From Candidatus Acetothermia bacterium (GTDB lineage: Bacteria; Bipolaricaulota; Bipolaricaulia; RBG-16-55-9; JANLFV01), in NCBI GenBank assembly GCA_024653345.1, contig JANLFV010000017.1:1-27626 (forward strand): a stretch of 27,626 nucleotides of DNA, read 5' to 3'. The stretch's first letter is position 1; each line of letters opens with the position of its first letter. Below are positions 14,450-22,773 of this stretch, in pieces. The notes under the pieces are model-generated. The model was not told the origin of the DNA and did not search any database. It saw only the letters and a program-made list of their open reading frames with translations. The position numbers and the translations under genes are program-made.

Positions 14450-16836
14450 GCGAGCGAGAAGAGCCGCGCGTGGGGGTCTATGTCTGCCACTGCGGGACGA
14501 ACATCGCCGGGGTGGTGGATGTGGAAGAGGTGGCCAAGGCCGCCCAGGCCTTGCCCGGGGTGGTGGTGGCCAAGCACACGATGTATGCCTGCTCCGAGGC
14601 GACCCAGCGGGAGATCATCAACGACGTCCAGCAGGAGAAGCTCAATCGGGTGGTCGTCGCGGCCTGTTCACCGAAGATGCACGAGCCGACCTTCCGCGCG
14701 GCCCTGGAGCGGGCCGGCTTGAACAAATACCTCTTCGAGATGGCCAACATCCGGGAGCAGGACTCCTGGGTCCACAAGGACGGCCACAAGGCCACGGAGA
14801 AGGCCAAGGACCTGGTGAGGATGGCCGTGGCTCGGGCCCGCCTCCTCAGGGCTTATGAAGAGCGCGAGCTCCCCGTGGGGGAGCGCGTCCTGGTCGTGGG
14901 GGGCGGGATCGCCGGGATCCAGGCGGCCCTCGACCTGGCCGACTCCGGCTACAAGGTCTTCCTGGTCGAGAAGGAGCCGTTCATCGGGGGGCACATGGCC
15001 CAGCTCGATAAGACCTTCCCGACACTCGACTGCTCGACCTGCATCCTCGCCCCGAAGATGGCCGAGGTCGCCCGGCACAAGAACATCACGCTCCTCACCA
15101 ATGCCGAGGTCACCGAGGTCACCGGGTTCGTGGGGAACTTCAAGGTCAAGGTCCGCCAGAAGGCCCGCTTCGTGACCTCGGAGTGCACCGCCTGCAATGA
15201 GTGCGTCCCCGTCTGCCCCGTGGCCGTCCCCGACGAGTTCAATATGGGGCTCGGCTTGAGGAAGGCAATCTACAAGTCTCTCCCCCAGGCCGTTCCTGCG
15301 GAATACGCCATCGACATCGAGAACTGCCTCAACAAGCCGAACCTGCTAGTCTGCGAGAAGTGCCTCGAGGCCTGTTCCCCGAAGGCGATCGACTTCGAGC
15401 AGCCGCGGGAGAAGGAGCTGGAGCTGGCCGTGGACACGGTGATCATCGCCATCGGGGCCGACCCCTACGACCCCTCGAAGGGCCAGGACTACGGCTACGG
15501 GAAATACGAGAATGTGATCACGACCATCGACTTCGAGCGGATCATCGCCCCCACCGGCCCGACGAATGGAAAACTCCTCCGGCCGAGCGATCTCGGGAAG
15601 CCGCAGAGGATCGCGTTCATCCAGTGCGTCGGCTCGCGGATCGCCAACCCCGAGCTGGTGGGGAACCCCTACTGCAGCGGGATCTGCTGCATGGTCTCGA
15701 TCAAGCAGGCCCTGCTCATCAGGGAGAAGCTCCCCGAGGCCGAGATCACGATCTACTACATCGACATCCGGGCCAAGGGGAAGGGCTTCGAGGAGATGTA
15801 TCGCCGGGCCAGGCTCGCCGGGATCAGGTTCATCAAGGGCCTCCCGGCCGAGGTCCTGGAAAACGATGATGGGAGCCTGACCCTCGTGGGGGAGAACATC
15901 CTCCTGGGTGAGCTCTACGAGCACCGCCATGATCTAGTCATCCTTTCGGTGGGCCTGGAGGCGCGCAAGGAGAGCGAGAAGGTCCAGAAGCTCCTCGGCG
16001 TGGCCCGCTCGAGCGACGGCTTCTTCGCCGAGAAGCACCCCAAGCTCGAGCCGGTCGATACTGCCACTACAGGCATCTTCCTCGCCGGCGCGGCCGAGAG
16101 CCCCAAGGACATTCGGGAGAGCTCGACCCAGGCCAAGGCCGCGGCCAGCCGGGCCGCGCGGCTGATGAAGGAGGGGAAGATCAGGATCGAGGCCCTCACG
16201 GCCGAGGTCCGGGAGGAGATGTGCGTGGCCTGCGGGATCTGCGAGTCTGTCTGCCCATTCAACGCCATCCATGTCGACGGGACCTCGAAGGTCACCGAGG
16301 CCGCCTGCCAGGGGTGCGGGGTCTGCGCCGCCTCCTGCCCCGTGGGAGCGATCACGATGCACAACTTCACCGACGAGCAGATCCTGGCCCAGGTCGAGGC
16401 GGCCCTGGCCGAGCGGCCCGAGGAGAAGGCGATCGTCTTCACCTGCAACTGGTGCTCCTACGCCGGGGCGGACATGGCCGGGACCTCCAGGCTGGAGTAT
16501 GACCCCTCCGTCCGGCTGATCCGGCTGATGTGCTCCGGCCGGCTCAACCCGAAGTTCGTCCTCCGGGCCTTCGAGCTGGGCGCGGCGGGCGTGCTCGTCA
16601 CCGGCTGTCACCCGGGGGAGTGCCACTACCAGTCCGGGAATTACCGGGCGCTCAGCCGGTTCCAGCTCCTCCAGGGGCTCTTGCGGAGCCTGGGGATCGC
16701 CGAGGAGCGGTTCGGTCTGGAGTGGGTCTCAGCCGCCGAGGGGGAGAGGTTCAGCCAGGTGGTGAACGCCTTCGCGGACCGGCTGCGGCGGCTCCGCGCC
16801 GCCCCCGAGGAGCAAGAGATGGTCGAGGTGCACTGA
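14446..16836 (+). CDS. hdrA: HdrA-like flavoprotein fused to an MvhD domain (796 aa)
   Basis: The first about 640 residues are HdrA: an N-terminal domain with VCHCGTNIAG, the FAD Rossmann motif VLVVGGGIAGIQAA (148-161), the PTLDCSTCILAPKM segment typical of HdrA, Fe-S ligands at Cys247/250/253/257 and Cys294/303/306/310, and a C-terminal two-cluster ferredoxin (Cys593/596/599/603 and Cys621/624/627/631). Residues about 662-775 are an MvhD-like domain (TCNWCSYAG, LMCSGR, GCHPGECHY), normally a separate small [2Fe-2S] subunit linking HdrA to a hydrogenase or dehydrogenase. HdrA is the flavin-based electron-bifurcating subunit in methanogens. No hydrogenase genes are present here, so the donor must be another partner. 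Confidence 0.93.
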   Translation: MSEREEPRVGVYVCHCGTNIAGVVDVEEVAKAAQALPGVVVAKHTMYACSEATQREIINDVQQEKLNRVVVAACSPKMHEPTFRAALERAGLNKYLFEMANIREQDSWVHKDGHKATEKAKDLVRMAVARARLLRAYEERELPVGERVLVVGGGIAGIQAALDLADSGYKVFLVEKEPFIGGHMAQLDKTFPTLDCSTCILAPKMAEVARHKNITLLTNAEVTEVTGFVGNFKVKVRQKARFVTSECTACNECVPVCPVAVPDEFNMGLGLRKAIYKSLPQAVPAEYAIDIENCLNKPNLLVCEKCLEACSPKAIDFEQPREKELELAVDTVIIAIGADPYDPSKGQDYGYGKYENVITTIDFERIIAPTGPTNGKLLRPSDLGKPQRIAFIQCVGSRIANPELVGNPYCSGICCMVSIKQALLIREKLPEAEITIYYIDIRAKGKGFEEMYRRARLAGIRFIKGLPAEVLENDDGSLTLVGENILLGELYEHRHDLVILSVGLEARKESEKVQKLLGVARSSDGFFAEKHPKLEPVDTATTGIFLAGAAESPKDIRESSTQAKAAASRAARLMKEGKIRIEALTAEVREEMCVACGICESVCPFNAIHVDGTSKVTEAACQGCGVCAASCPVGAITMHNFTDEQILAQVEAALAERPEEKAIVFTCNWCSYAGADMAGTSRLEYDPSVRLIRLMCSGRLNPKFVLRAFELGAAGVLVTGCHPGECHYQSGNYRALSRFQLLQGLLRSLGIAEERFGLEWVSAAEGERFSQVVNAFADRLRRLRAAPEEQEMVEVH

Positions 16837-16837
16837 G

Positions 16838-17227
16838 ATGCTAGAGCTTTCGAGCAAAGAGTTGCAGCGCGCGGTCGAGGAGCTCTCCGGCCAGAAGGTC
16901 TTCGCCTGTTACCAGTGCGGAAAGTGCAGCGCGAGCTGCCCCTTCGCCGCGGAGATGGACCTCACTCCCCGCCAGGTGCTGGAATACATCATGGACGGGC
17001 GAGTGGAGGTCCTGAACTCGAACACCATCTGGATCTGCGCCTCCTGCTTCTCCTGCATGGCCCGCTGCCCCAACGGGATCGACATCTCCAAGGTGATGGA
17101 AGCTCTCCGGCAGCTTCTCCTGCGGAGCGGGCGAGATCAGCTCGACCTGCTGAAGATCCCCGAGGCCGACCTGAAGGAGATCCCCCAGATCGCGTTCATC
17201 GCCGGGGCGAGGAAGCTGATCGGATGA
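16838..17227 (+). CDS. hdrC: HdrC-like iron-sulfur protein
   Basis: The 129-residue protein has two [4Fe-4S] motifs: Cys24/27/30/34 (CYQCGKCSASCP) and Cys67/70/73/77 (CASCFSCMARCP). HdrC relays electrons between HdrA and the catalytic HdrB. It starts one base after the hdrA stop and its TGA overlaps the hdrB ATG. Length is somewhat below archaeal HdrC (about 185 aa) but usual for bacterial forms. Confidence 0.92.
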   Translation: MLELSSKELQRAVEELSGQKVFACYQCGKCSASCPFAAEMDLTPRQVLEYIMDGRVEVLNSNTIWICASCFSCMARCPNGIDISKVMEALRQLLLRSGRDQLDLLKIPEADLKEIPQIAFIAGARKLIG

Positions 17228-18105
17228 AGGTCTTATATTACCCCGGCTGCAGCCTGAAGACCGTCGCGGAGAGCTTCGAGCGGTCGGCCAAGCTGGCCAT
17301 GGCCGCCCTGGGGGTCGAACTGGTCGAGCTCGAGCGCTGGAACTGCTGCGGGACGGTGAGCGCCCTCACGACCGACGACCTGATGCACCAGCTCGCCCCG
17401 ATCCGCAACCTGATCCGCGTCCAGGAGGCGGGCGAGGAAAGGCTAGTCACCCTCTGCGCCATGTGCTACAACACCCTCAAGCGGGCCGACCTCTGGGTGG
17501 CCCAGCACCCCGAGGAGCTGGCGAAGATCAACGCCTTCCTCGATGAGGAGCCGGACTACCGCGGGAAGGTGCGGGTCCTCCACCTCCTCGAGCTACTCCG
17601 GGACGAGCTGGGCTTTGCCACGGTGAAGGAGCGGGTCGTCCGCCCCCTCACCGGGCTGCGGGTCATCCCCTACTACGGCTGCCTCCTCCTCCGCCCGCGG
17701 GAGGTCGGGCTCGATAGCGCCGAGAATCCGCGGATCTTGGAGGACTTGATCGTGGCCCTGGGCGCCGAGCCGGTCGATACGCCCTACAAGACCCAGTGTT
17801 GCGGCTCCTACCACACCACGACCCACAAGGAGATCGTGGCCAAGCGCGCCCATGCGATCCTGTCCTCAGCGCGGGAGCACGGCGGGGAGGTGTTGATCTC
17901 CTCCTGCCCGTTGTGCTCGTTCAACCTCGACAACCGCCAGCGGCTCGTCCGGGAGCTCTACGACGGCTTCGCCCCCGTCCCGGTCCTCTACTTCACCGAG
18001 CTGCTGGGGCTGGCCCTGGGATTGGACCCGCAGGCTTGGATCTCCGAGCAGCACTATGTCGATCCCCGACCGTTGCTCGAGGAGCACCAGTTACTGAAGA
18101 GGTGA
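17224..18105 (+). CDS. hdrB: HdrB-like subunit with two complete CCG domains
   Basis: The ATG at 17224 overlaps the hdrC stop (ATGA) and gives 293 residues, the normal HdrB length. Both CCG cysteine sets are complete: Cys9, 41, 42, 78, 81 and Cys153, 192, 193, 228, 231. In structurally known HdrB these bind two non-cubane [4Fe-4S] clusters that cleave a heterodisulfide. The bacterial substrate is unknown; a thiol/disulfide or a partner protein's cluster is possible. The immediate linkage to fumarate-reductase-like subunits recalls thiol:fumarate reductase, in which HdrB-like and SdhB-like domains are fused. Confidence 0.92.
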   Translation: MKVLYYPGCSLKTVAESFERSAKLAMAALGVELVELERWNCCGTVSALTTDDLMHQLAPIRNLIRVQEAGEERLVTLCAMCYNTLKRADLWVAQHPEELAKINAFLDEEPDYRGKVRVLHLLELLRDELGFATVKERVVRPLTGLRVIPYYGCLLLRPREVGLDSAENPRILEDLIVALGAEPVDTPYKTQCCGSYHTTTHKEIVAKRAHAILSSAREHGGEVLISSCPLCSFNLDNRQRLVRELYDGFAPVPVLYFTELLGLALGLDPQAWISEQHYVDPRPLLEEHQLLKR

Positions 18106-18113
18106 GATGATCT

Positions 18114-18797
18114 ATGGAGACTGTGCGGATTTATATCATGGGCAAGGAATACTCGGTCCCGGCCGGGCTGACGGTGATGAAGGCCATGGAGTATGCCGGC
18201 TACAAGTTCATCCGCGGGGCCGGCTGCCGGGCCGGGTTCTGCGGGGCCTGCGGGACGGTCTACCGGAAGGAGGACGAGTATAAGCTCCGGTTCGCCGTGG
18301 CCTGTCAGAAGCTGGTAGAGGACGGGATGTATCTTGTCCAGCTCCCCTTCGCCCCCGCGCCCCGCGCAAGCTATGATCTGGAGAAGATCCGCCCGAGCGA
18401 CAATGTCCTGCTCAAGTTCTACCCCGAGATCGCCAGGTGCGTGGCCTGCAACACCTGCACCAAGAGCTGTCCCCAGGAGATCCAGGTGATGGACTACATC
18501 CAGGCGGCCCTCCGCGGGGACATCCGGCGCGTGGCCGAGCTATCATTCGACTGCATCCAGTGCGGCCTCTGCTCCATGCGCTGCCCCGCGGACATTAAGC
18601 ACTATCATGTGGCCCAGCTCGCCCGCCGCCTCTACGGGAAGTATCTTGCCCCTAAGGCCGAGCACCTTGCCCAGAGGGTAGCGGAGATCGAGCAAGGGAA
18701 GTTCAACGCAGAGTTAGATCGGCTCACTCGGATGGAAAGGAAGGAGCTCACCAAGCTCTATGAGGCCCGCCAGATCGAGGAAGGAGTGGGAGTATGA
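18114..18797 (+). CDS. frdB: Fumarate reductase/succinate dehydrogenase-like iron-sulfur subunit (227 aa)
   Basis: The N-terminal about 85 residues form a [2Fe-2S] ferredoxin domain with Cys38, 43, 46 and 64 (GCRAGFCGACG). The C-terminal part has Cys109/112/115/119 and Cys147/150/153/157. Both sets are full CxxCxxCxxxCP motifs, whereas membrane-bound Sdh/Frd carry one [3Fe-4S] centre. Together with the absence of any membrane anchor gene this points to a soluble, TfrB-like subunit whose CCG part is supplied separately by hdrB or the HdrD-like protein. It begins 8 bp after hdrB; its TGA overlaps the frdA ATG. Confidence 0.88.
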   Translation: METVRIYIMGKEYSVPAGLTVMKAMEYAGYKFIRGAGCRAGFCGACGTVYRKEDEYKLRFAVACQKLVEDGMYLVQLPFAPAPRASYDLEKIRPSDNVLLKFYPEIARCVACNTCTKSCPQEIQVMDYIQAALRGDIRRVAELSFDCIQCGLCSMRCPADIKHYHVAQLARRLYGKYLAPKAEHLAQRVAEIEQGKFNAELDRLTRMERKELTKLYEARQIEEGVGV

Positions 18798-20479
18798 GCA
18801 TAGCCCTGACCACGAGCACAAGCATGAGCACGAGCGGCTACCCTGACTCCATGCGGGAGTTGATCGCCAAGGTCGAGGCCACGCGGCCTGAGCGGCTCAA
18901 GAGTTCCCCGCCGCGGATGAGCGCGGAGGAGCGAGAGAAGCTCCTCCGGGAGTGGCATCCGGACTACAAGGCCGGGACGAAGAGGCCCCTCTCTATCGGC
19001 CCGAGCAAGGGGGAGCTGGTGCCGCACGAGGTGGCCGACCTCCTCGAGGCCTACCCCCTGATCTCGCCGGAGGAGGTCGACCTCTCCCAGATCGACTACG
19101 ATGTCGATGTCCTGGTCATCGGCGGCGGGGGGGCCGGGACGGTCGCGGCCCTCTGGGCCTATTACGAGGGACTCCCCCCGGAGAGGATCTTGATCGCCAC
19201 CAAGCTCCGCTGGGGGGACTCGAACTCGATCATGGCCCAGGGTGGGATCCAGGCGGCCGATCGGCCCGAGGACTCCCCCGCGATCCACTACCTCGACATC
19301 ATCGGCGGCGGGCACTACGCGAACAAGCCCGAGCTGGTCCGGGCCCTGGCGAGCGACGGCCCGATGATCATCAAGTGGCACGAGTCCTTGGGAGTGATGT
19401 ATGACAAGAACCCCGACGGGAGCTTCGTGGAGAAGCACGGCGGGGGGACCTCGAGGATGCGGATGCACTCGGCCAAGGACTACACCGGGATGGAGATCAT
19501 GCGGGCCCTAAGGGATGAGGCGAGGAACATCGGGATCCCGGTGGTCGAGTTCGCCCCCGCGGTCGAGCTCCTGATGGACGACCTCGGCCAGGTGGCCGGT
19601 GCGGTCCTCTTCAACCTCGAGACGGGCCAATACCTAGTAGTCCGGGCCAAGGCCACGGTCCTCGCCACCGGGGGCTTCGGGCGGCTCCACATCCAAGGGT
19701 TCCCCACGACTAACCACTACGGCGCGACGGCCGATGGGCTGGTCCTAGCCTACCGCGTCGGGGCCAAACTCCGCGACATGGACGCGGTCCAATATCACCC
19801 CACCGGCGTCGCTTATCCCGAGGCGCTGGTCGGCCAGCTCGTGACCGAGAAGGTCCGCGGGATGGGCGCGATGCCGGTCAACCGGCATGGGGAGGCCTTC
19901 GTCTACCCCCTCGAACCAAGGGATGTGGAGTCCGCGGCCTTGATCCGGGAATGCTACGGCCGGGGGAATGGGGTTGAGACCCCCACGGGGATGAGGGGGG
20001 TCTGGCTCGACTCCCCGATGATCGAGGAGCTCCAGGGGGCGGGGGCGATCAAGCGCGAGCTGGCGGCGATGTGGCGGATGTTCAACCGCTTCGGGATCGA
20101 TATGACCAAGGAGCCGATCCTCGTCTTCCCCACGCTCCACTACCAGAACGGGGGGGTCGAGATCGATGAGCACGGCTGGACCGGTGTCCCGGGGCTCTTC
20201 GCCGGGGGAGAAGTCGAGGGCGGGGTCCACGGGAAGAACCGGCTGATGGGGAACTCGCTCCTCGACTACAATGTCTTCGGCCGGCGGGCCGGGATCGCCG
20301 CGGCCAGGCACGCCAAGGGCAAGGGAGCGAAGCTGGGGAAGCTCACGCTCGACCACATCGTGGCCTACAGCCGAATGCTAGAGGAAGCGGGGGTCAGCAA
20401 TGACCGGAAGGCCCCGCTCCTCCTCCCGGAGTATCGCGGCGAGCGGGCACTAGCCCGGTCGCTCAAGATCCGGCTCTGA
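18794..20479 (+). CDS. frdA: Fumarate reductase/succinate dehydrogenase-like flavoprotein subunit (561 aa)
   Basis: The FAD-binding motif VDVLVIGGGGAGTVAALWA lies at 104-122, unusually far in because of a roughly 100-residue N-terminal extension. Catalytic residues of the family can be placed: His335 (QYHPTG), Arg355 (TEKVRGMG), His449 (LHYQNGG) and Arg483 (GKNRLMGNSLLD). The His that carries covalent FAD in membrane-bound enzymes aligns with Asn144 (GDSNSIMAQGG), so FAD should be non-covalent. The enzyme probably interconverts fumarate and succinate in the cytoplasm, exchanging electrons through FrdB with the Hdr module. L-aspartate oxidase is an alternative flavoprotein with a similar motif, but the paired Fe-S subunit argues for fumarate reductase. 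Confidence 0.88.
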   Translation: MSIALTTSTSMSTSGYPDSMRELIAKVEATRPERLKSSPPRMSAEEREKLLREWHPDYKAGTKRPLSIGPSKGELVPHEVADLLEAYPLISPEEVDLSQIDYDVDVLVIGGGGAGTVAALWAYYEGLPPERILIATKLRWGDSNSIMAQGGIQAADRPEDSPAIHYLDIIGGGHYANKPELVRALASDGPMIIKWHESLGVMYDKNPDGSFVEKHGGGTSRMRMHSAKDYTGMEIMRALRDEARNIGIPVVEFAPAVELLMDDLGQVAGAVLFNLETGQYLVVRAKATVLATGGFGRLHIQGFPTTNHYGATADGLVLAYRVGAKLRDMDAVQYHPTGVAYPEALVGQLVTEKVRGMGAMPVNRHGEAFVYPLEPRDVESAALIRECYGRGNGVETPTGMRGVWLDSPMIEELQGAGAIKRELAAMWRMFNRFGIDMTKEPILVFPTLHYQNGGVEIDEHGWTGVPGLFAGGEVEGGVHGKNRLMGNSLLDYNVFGRRAGIAAARHAKGKGAKLGKLTLDHIVAYSRMLEEAGVSNDRKAPLLLPEYRGERALARSLKIRL

Positions 20480-21603
20480 TCCGCGATTATTGCTACCACT
20501 GCGGGCGGTGTAGCGCCGTCTGCCCGGCCGGCTTGACCGGCCCCTTCCGCCCGCGGCGGCTCCTCCTCCTGGCCCAGCTCGACCCCGAGCGGCTCCTCAG
20601 CCCGGGCTCGGATCTTACCTGGGAGTGCACCACCTGCAACGCCTGCGTCGACCTCTGCCCTCAGGGGATGAGGCCCCCAGAGGTCGCCGTCCTCCTGCGG
20701 AGCCGGCTCGTCGAGGCCGGCCGCCTCCCCGAGCCGGTCAATGAGGCCCTGAAGGGGATCTATCGCCGGGGGAACCCCTGGGGCCTCCCCAGGGCTGAGC
20801 GGGCGGCCTGGGCCGCGGGTCTCCCGCTCAAGCCCTACCAGCGCGGGATGGAGTGGCTCTGGTTCCTCGGCTGTGCTGCGGCTTACGACCCCCGGCTCCA
20901 GGCGGCGGCCCGAGCCTTGGCGAAGATACTTGCTCATGCCGGGTTGGAGGTCGGTTTCCTGGGCGAGCGTGAGCGCTGCTGCGGCGAGCCGGCCCGGCGG
21001 CTCGGCGAGGAAGGGCTCTTCCAAATGCTGGCGGAGGAGAACTCGGCCCAGTTCAACGATCTCGGGGCGAAGAAGATCCTCACCGCCTGCCCGCACGGCT
21101 ACCATGCCTTCAAGAACGAGTATCCCCCGCTCAAGGCCGAGGTCCGGCACTATACCCAGCTCCTGGCCGAATTGGTCCGCGACCGGAGGCTGGCCTTCTC
21201 CGAGCCAGAGGAGGAGCTGCGCGTGACCTACCATGACCCTTGCTATCTGGGGCGGCACAATGGGATCTATGAGGAGCCGCGCCTCGTGCTGGAGAGCCTC
21301 CCAGGGGTGGAGCTGATCGAGATGCCGCGGAATCGCGACCGCAGCCGCTGCTGCGGCGGTGGCGGCGGAAGGATGTGGGCGGCATTGAATGAGCAGGTCC
21401 GCCCGAGCGAGCTCCGGCTCCAGGAGGCCCTGGAGACCGGGGCTGAGGCGCTCATCACCGCCTGCCCGTTCTGCACCTGCCACCTCGAGGAGGCGGTCAA
21501 GACCCTCAATCTGGAGAGCGAGATCAGGGTCCTCGACCTCGCTGAGCTGGTGGCCGCGCGGCTCGCCCGCCCCGGCCGGGCCGGGAGCATTGAACTGATT
21601 TGA
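20476..21603 (+). CDS. HdrD/GlpC-like Fe-S protein with ferredoxin and two CCG domains (375 aa)
   Basis: The first cluster motif (Cys6, 9, 12, 16: CYHCGRCSAVCP) begins right after the frdA stop, so the gene must start upstream of the first conventional start (TTG 20533), which would delete it. The best candidate is CTG at 20476, which overlaps the frdA TGA as CTGA just as the other genes overlap through ATGA. A second [4Fe-4S] motif is Cys51/54/57/61. CCG domain 1 has Cys133, 168, 169, 205 (its last Cys is replaced: CPHG); domain 2 is complete (Cys256, 292, 293, 330, 333). Similar proteins (HdrD, GlpC, LldE relatives) pass electrons to a thiol, quinone or flavoprotein. No membrane helices are seen. 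Confidence 0.85.
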   Translation: MIRDYCYHCGRCSAVCPAGLTGPFRPRRLLLLAQLDPERLLSPGSDLTWECTTCNACVDLCPQGMRPPEVAVLLRSRLVEAGRLPEPVNEALKGIYRRGNPWGLPRAERAAWAAGLPLKPYQRGMEWLWFLGCAAAYDPRLQAAARALAKILAHAGLEVGFLGERERCCGEPARRLGEEGLFQMLAEENSAQFNDLGAKKILTACPHGYHAFKNEYPPLKAEVRHYTQLLAELVRDRRLAFSEPEEELRVTYHDPCYLGRHNGIYEEPRLVLESLPGVELIEMPRNRDRSRCCGGGGGRMWAALNEQVRPSELRLQEALETGAEALITACPFCTCHLEEAVKTLNLESEIRVLDLAELVAARLARPGRAGSIELI

Positions 21604-21657
21604 TCCTCGGCCCGGCTCTTGCTAAGCTATCGAAAAGCGAGAGATGAGAGGTGGTCT

Positions 21658-22773
21658 ATGGCCAAGCTGAGGATCGCGCTCCTCCCCGGGGACGGGATCG
21701 GCAGGGATGTGATGGACGCCGCCAGGATTGTCTTGGAGAAGATCGACCTCGACGCCGAGTATCTCGAGGGCGAGGTCGGCTGGGAGCTGTGGAAGCGGGA
21801 GGGGAACCCTCTCCCCCAGCGGACGATCGATCTCCTGAAGAGCACGGACTGCTGCCTCTTCGGGGCGATCACCTCCAAGCCGAAGGAGGAGGCGGAAAAG
21901 GAGCTCATCCCCGAGCTCCAAGGGAAGGGCTACACCTACTCCAGCCCGATCGTGGCCTTAAGGCAGCTCTTCGACCTCTACATCAACATGCGCCCGTGCA
22001 AGGCCTACCCTGGGAATCCTCTGAACTACCGGGACGACATCGACCTCGTGGTCTTCCGGGAGAACACCGAGGGCTTGTATGCCGGGGTCGAGTTCTACCC
22101 CCTCCCCGACGGGGTCCGGCGAGCCCTCGAGACCCATCCGAAGATGAAGCGCTTCGCCGATGTCCCTCCTGACGAGATTGCCCTCACCTGCCGGATCATC
22201 ACCAGGCGCGGGGCGGAGCGGATCGTCCGGGCCGCCTTCGAGTATGCCAAGAAGACCGGCCGCAAGTCCGTGACGATCGTGGAGAAGCCCAATGTTCTGA
22301 GGGAGACGAGCGGACTGATGGTCCGGACCGCAAGGGAGGTGGCGAAGGATTATCCCGGGATCGAGCTCTCGGAGGCGAATATCGATTCAATGGCCATGTG
22401 GCTGATCAAGAACCCCCAGGACTACAGCGTGCTCGTGACCTCGAACCTCTTCGGGGATGTGATCTCCGACCTGGCGGGGCAGCTCGTCGGCGGGCTGGGG
22501 TTCGCCTCCTCGGCGAACATCGGGGACCACTATGCCTTGTTCGAGCCGGTCCACGGCTCGGCACCCAAATATGCCGGGCAATACAAGGTGAACCCGATGG
22601 CGATGCTCCTCACGGTGAGCCTGATGCTCGAGTGGCTCGGGAAGCAAGAGGAGGCTGCCAAACTCGAGCGGGCGATCGCCTCGGTGATCAAGGAAGGCAA
22701 AGTAAGGACATACGACATGGGTGGGAGCACCTCGACGCTCGATGTGGCAAGAGAGGTGGCCCGGAGGCTCTAG
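21658..22773 (+). CDS. icd: Isocitrate/isopropylmalate dehydrogenase family; probable NADP+-isocitrate dehydrogenase (371 aa)
   Basis: The ATG at 21658 follows GAGAGGTGG and opens MAKLRIALLPGDGIG. The beta-decarboxylating dehydrogenase signature is present: VALRQLFDLYINMRP (99-113), FRENTEGLYAG (133-143), the metal-binding region NLFGDVISDLAG (263-274) and HGSAPKYAGQYKVNP (299-313). Lys304, Tyr305 and Val311 match the residues that select NADP+ in E. coli isocitrate dehydrogenase, while NAD+ enzymes have Asp-Ile there. Ser97 matches the substrate Ser, but Ile99 replaces the usual Asn, as in isopropylmalate and homoisocitrate relatives, so the substrate is not settled by sequence alone. The link with kor and frd genes favours isocitrate, working in the oxidative or reductive direction. 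Confidence 0.85.
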   Translation: MAKLRIALLPGDGIGRDVMDAARIVLEKIDLDAEYLEGEVGWELWKREGNPLPQRTIDLLKSTDCCLFGAITSKPKEEAEKELIPELQGKGYTYSSPIVALRQLFDLYINMRPCKAYPGNPLNYRDDIDLVVFRENTEGLYAGVEFYPLPDGVRRALETHPKMKRFADVPPDEIALTCRIITRRGAERIVRAAFEYAKKTGRKSVTIVEKPNVLRETSGLMVRTAREVAKDYPGIELSEANIDSMAMWLIKNPQDYSVLVTSNLFGDVISDLAGQLVGGLGFASSANIGDHYALFEPVHGSAPKYAGQYKVNPMAMLLTVSLMLEWLGKQEEAAKLERAIASVIKEGKVRTYDMGGSTSTLDVAREVARRL

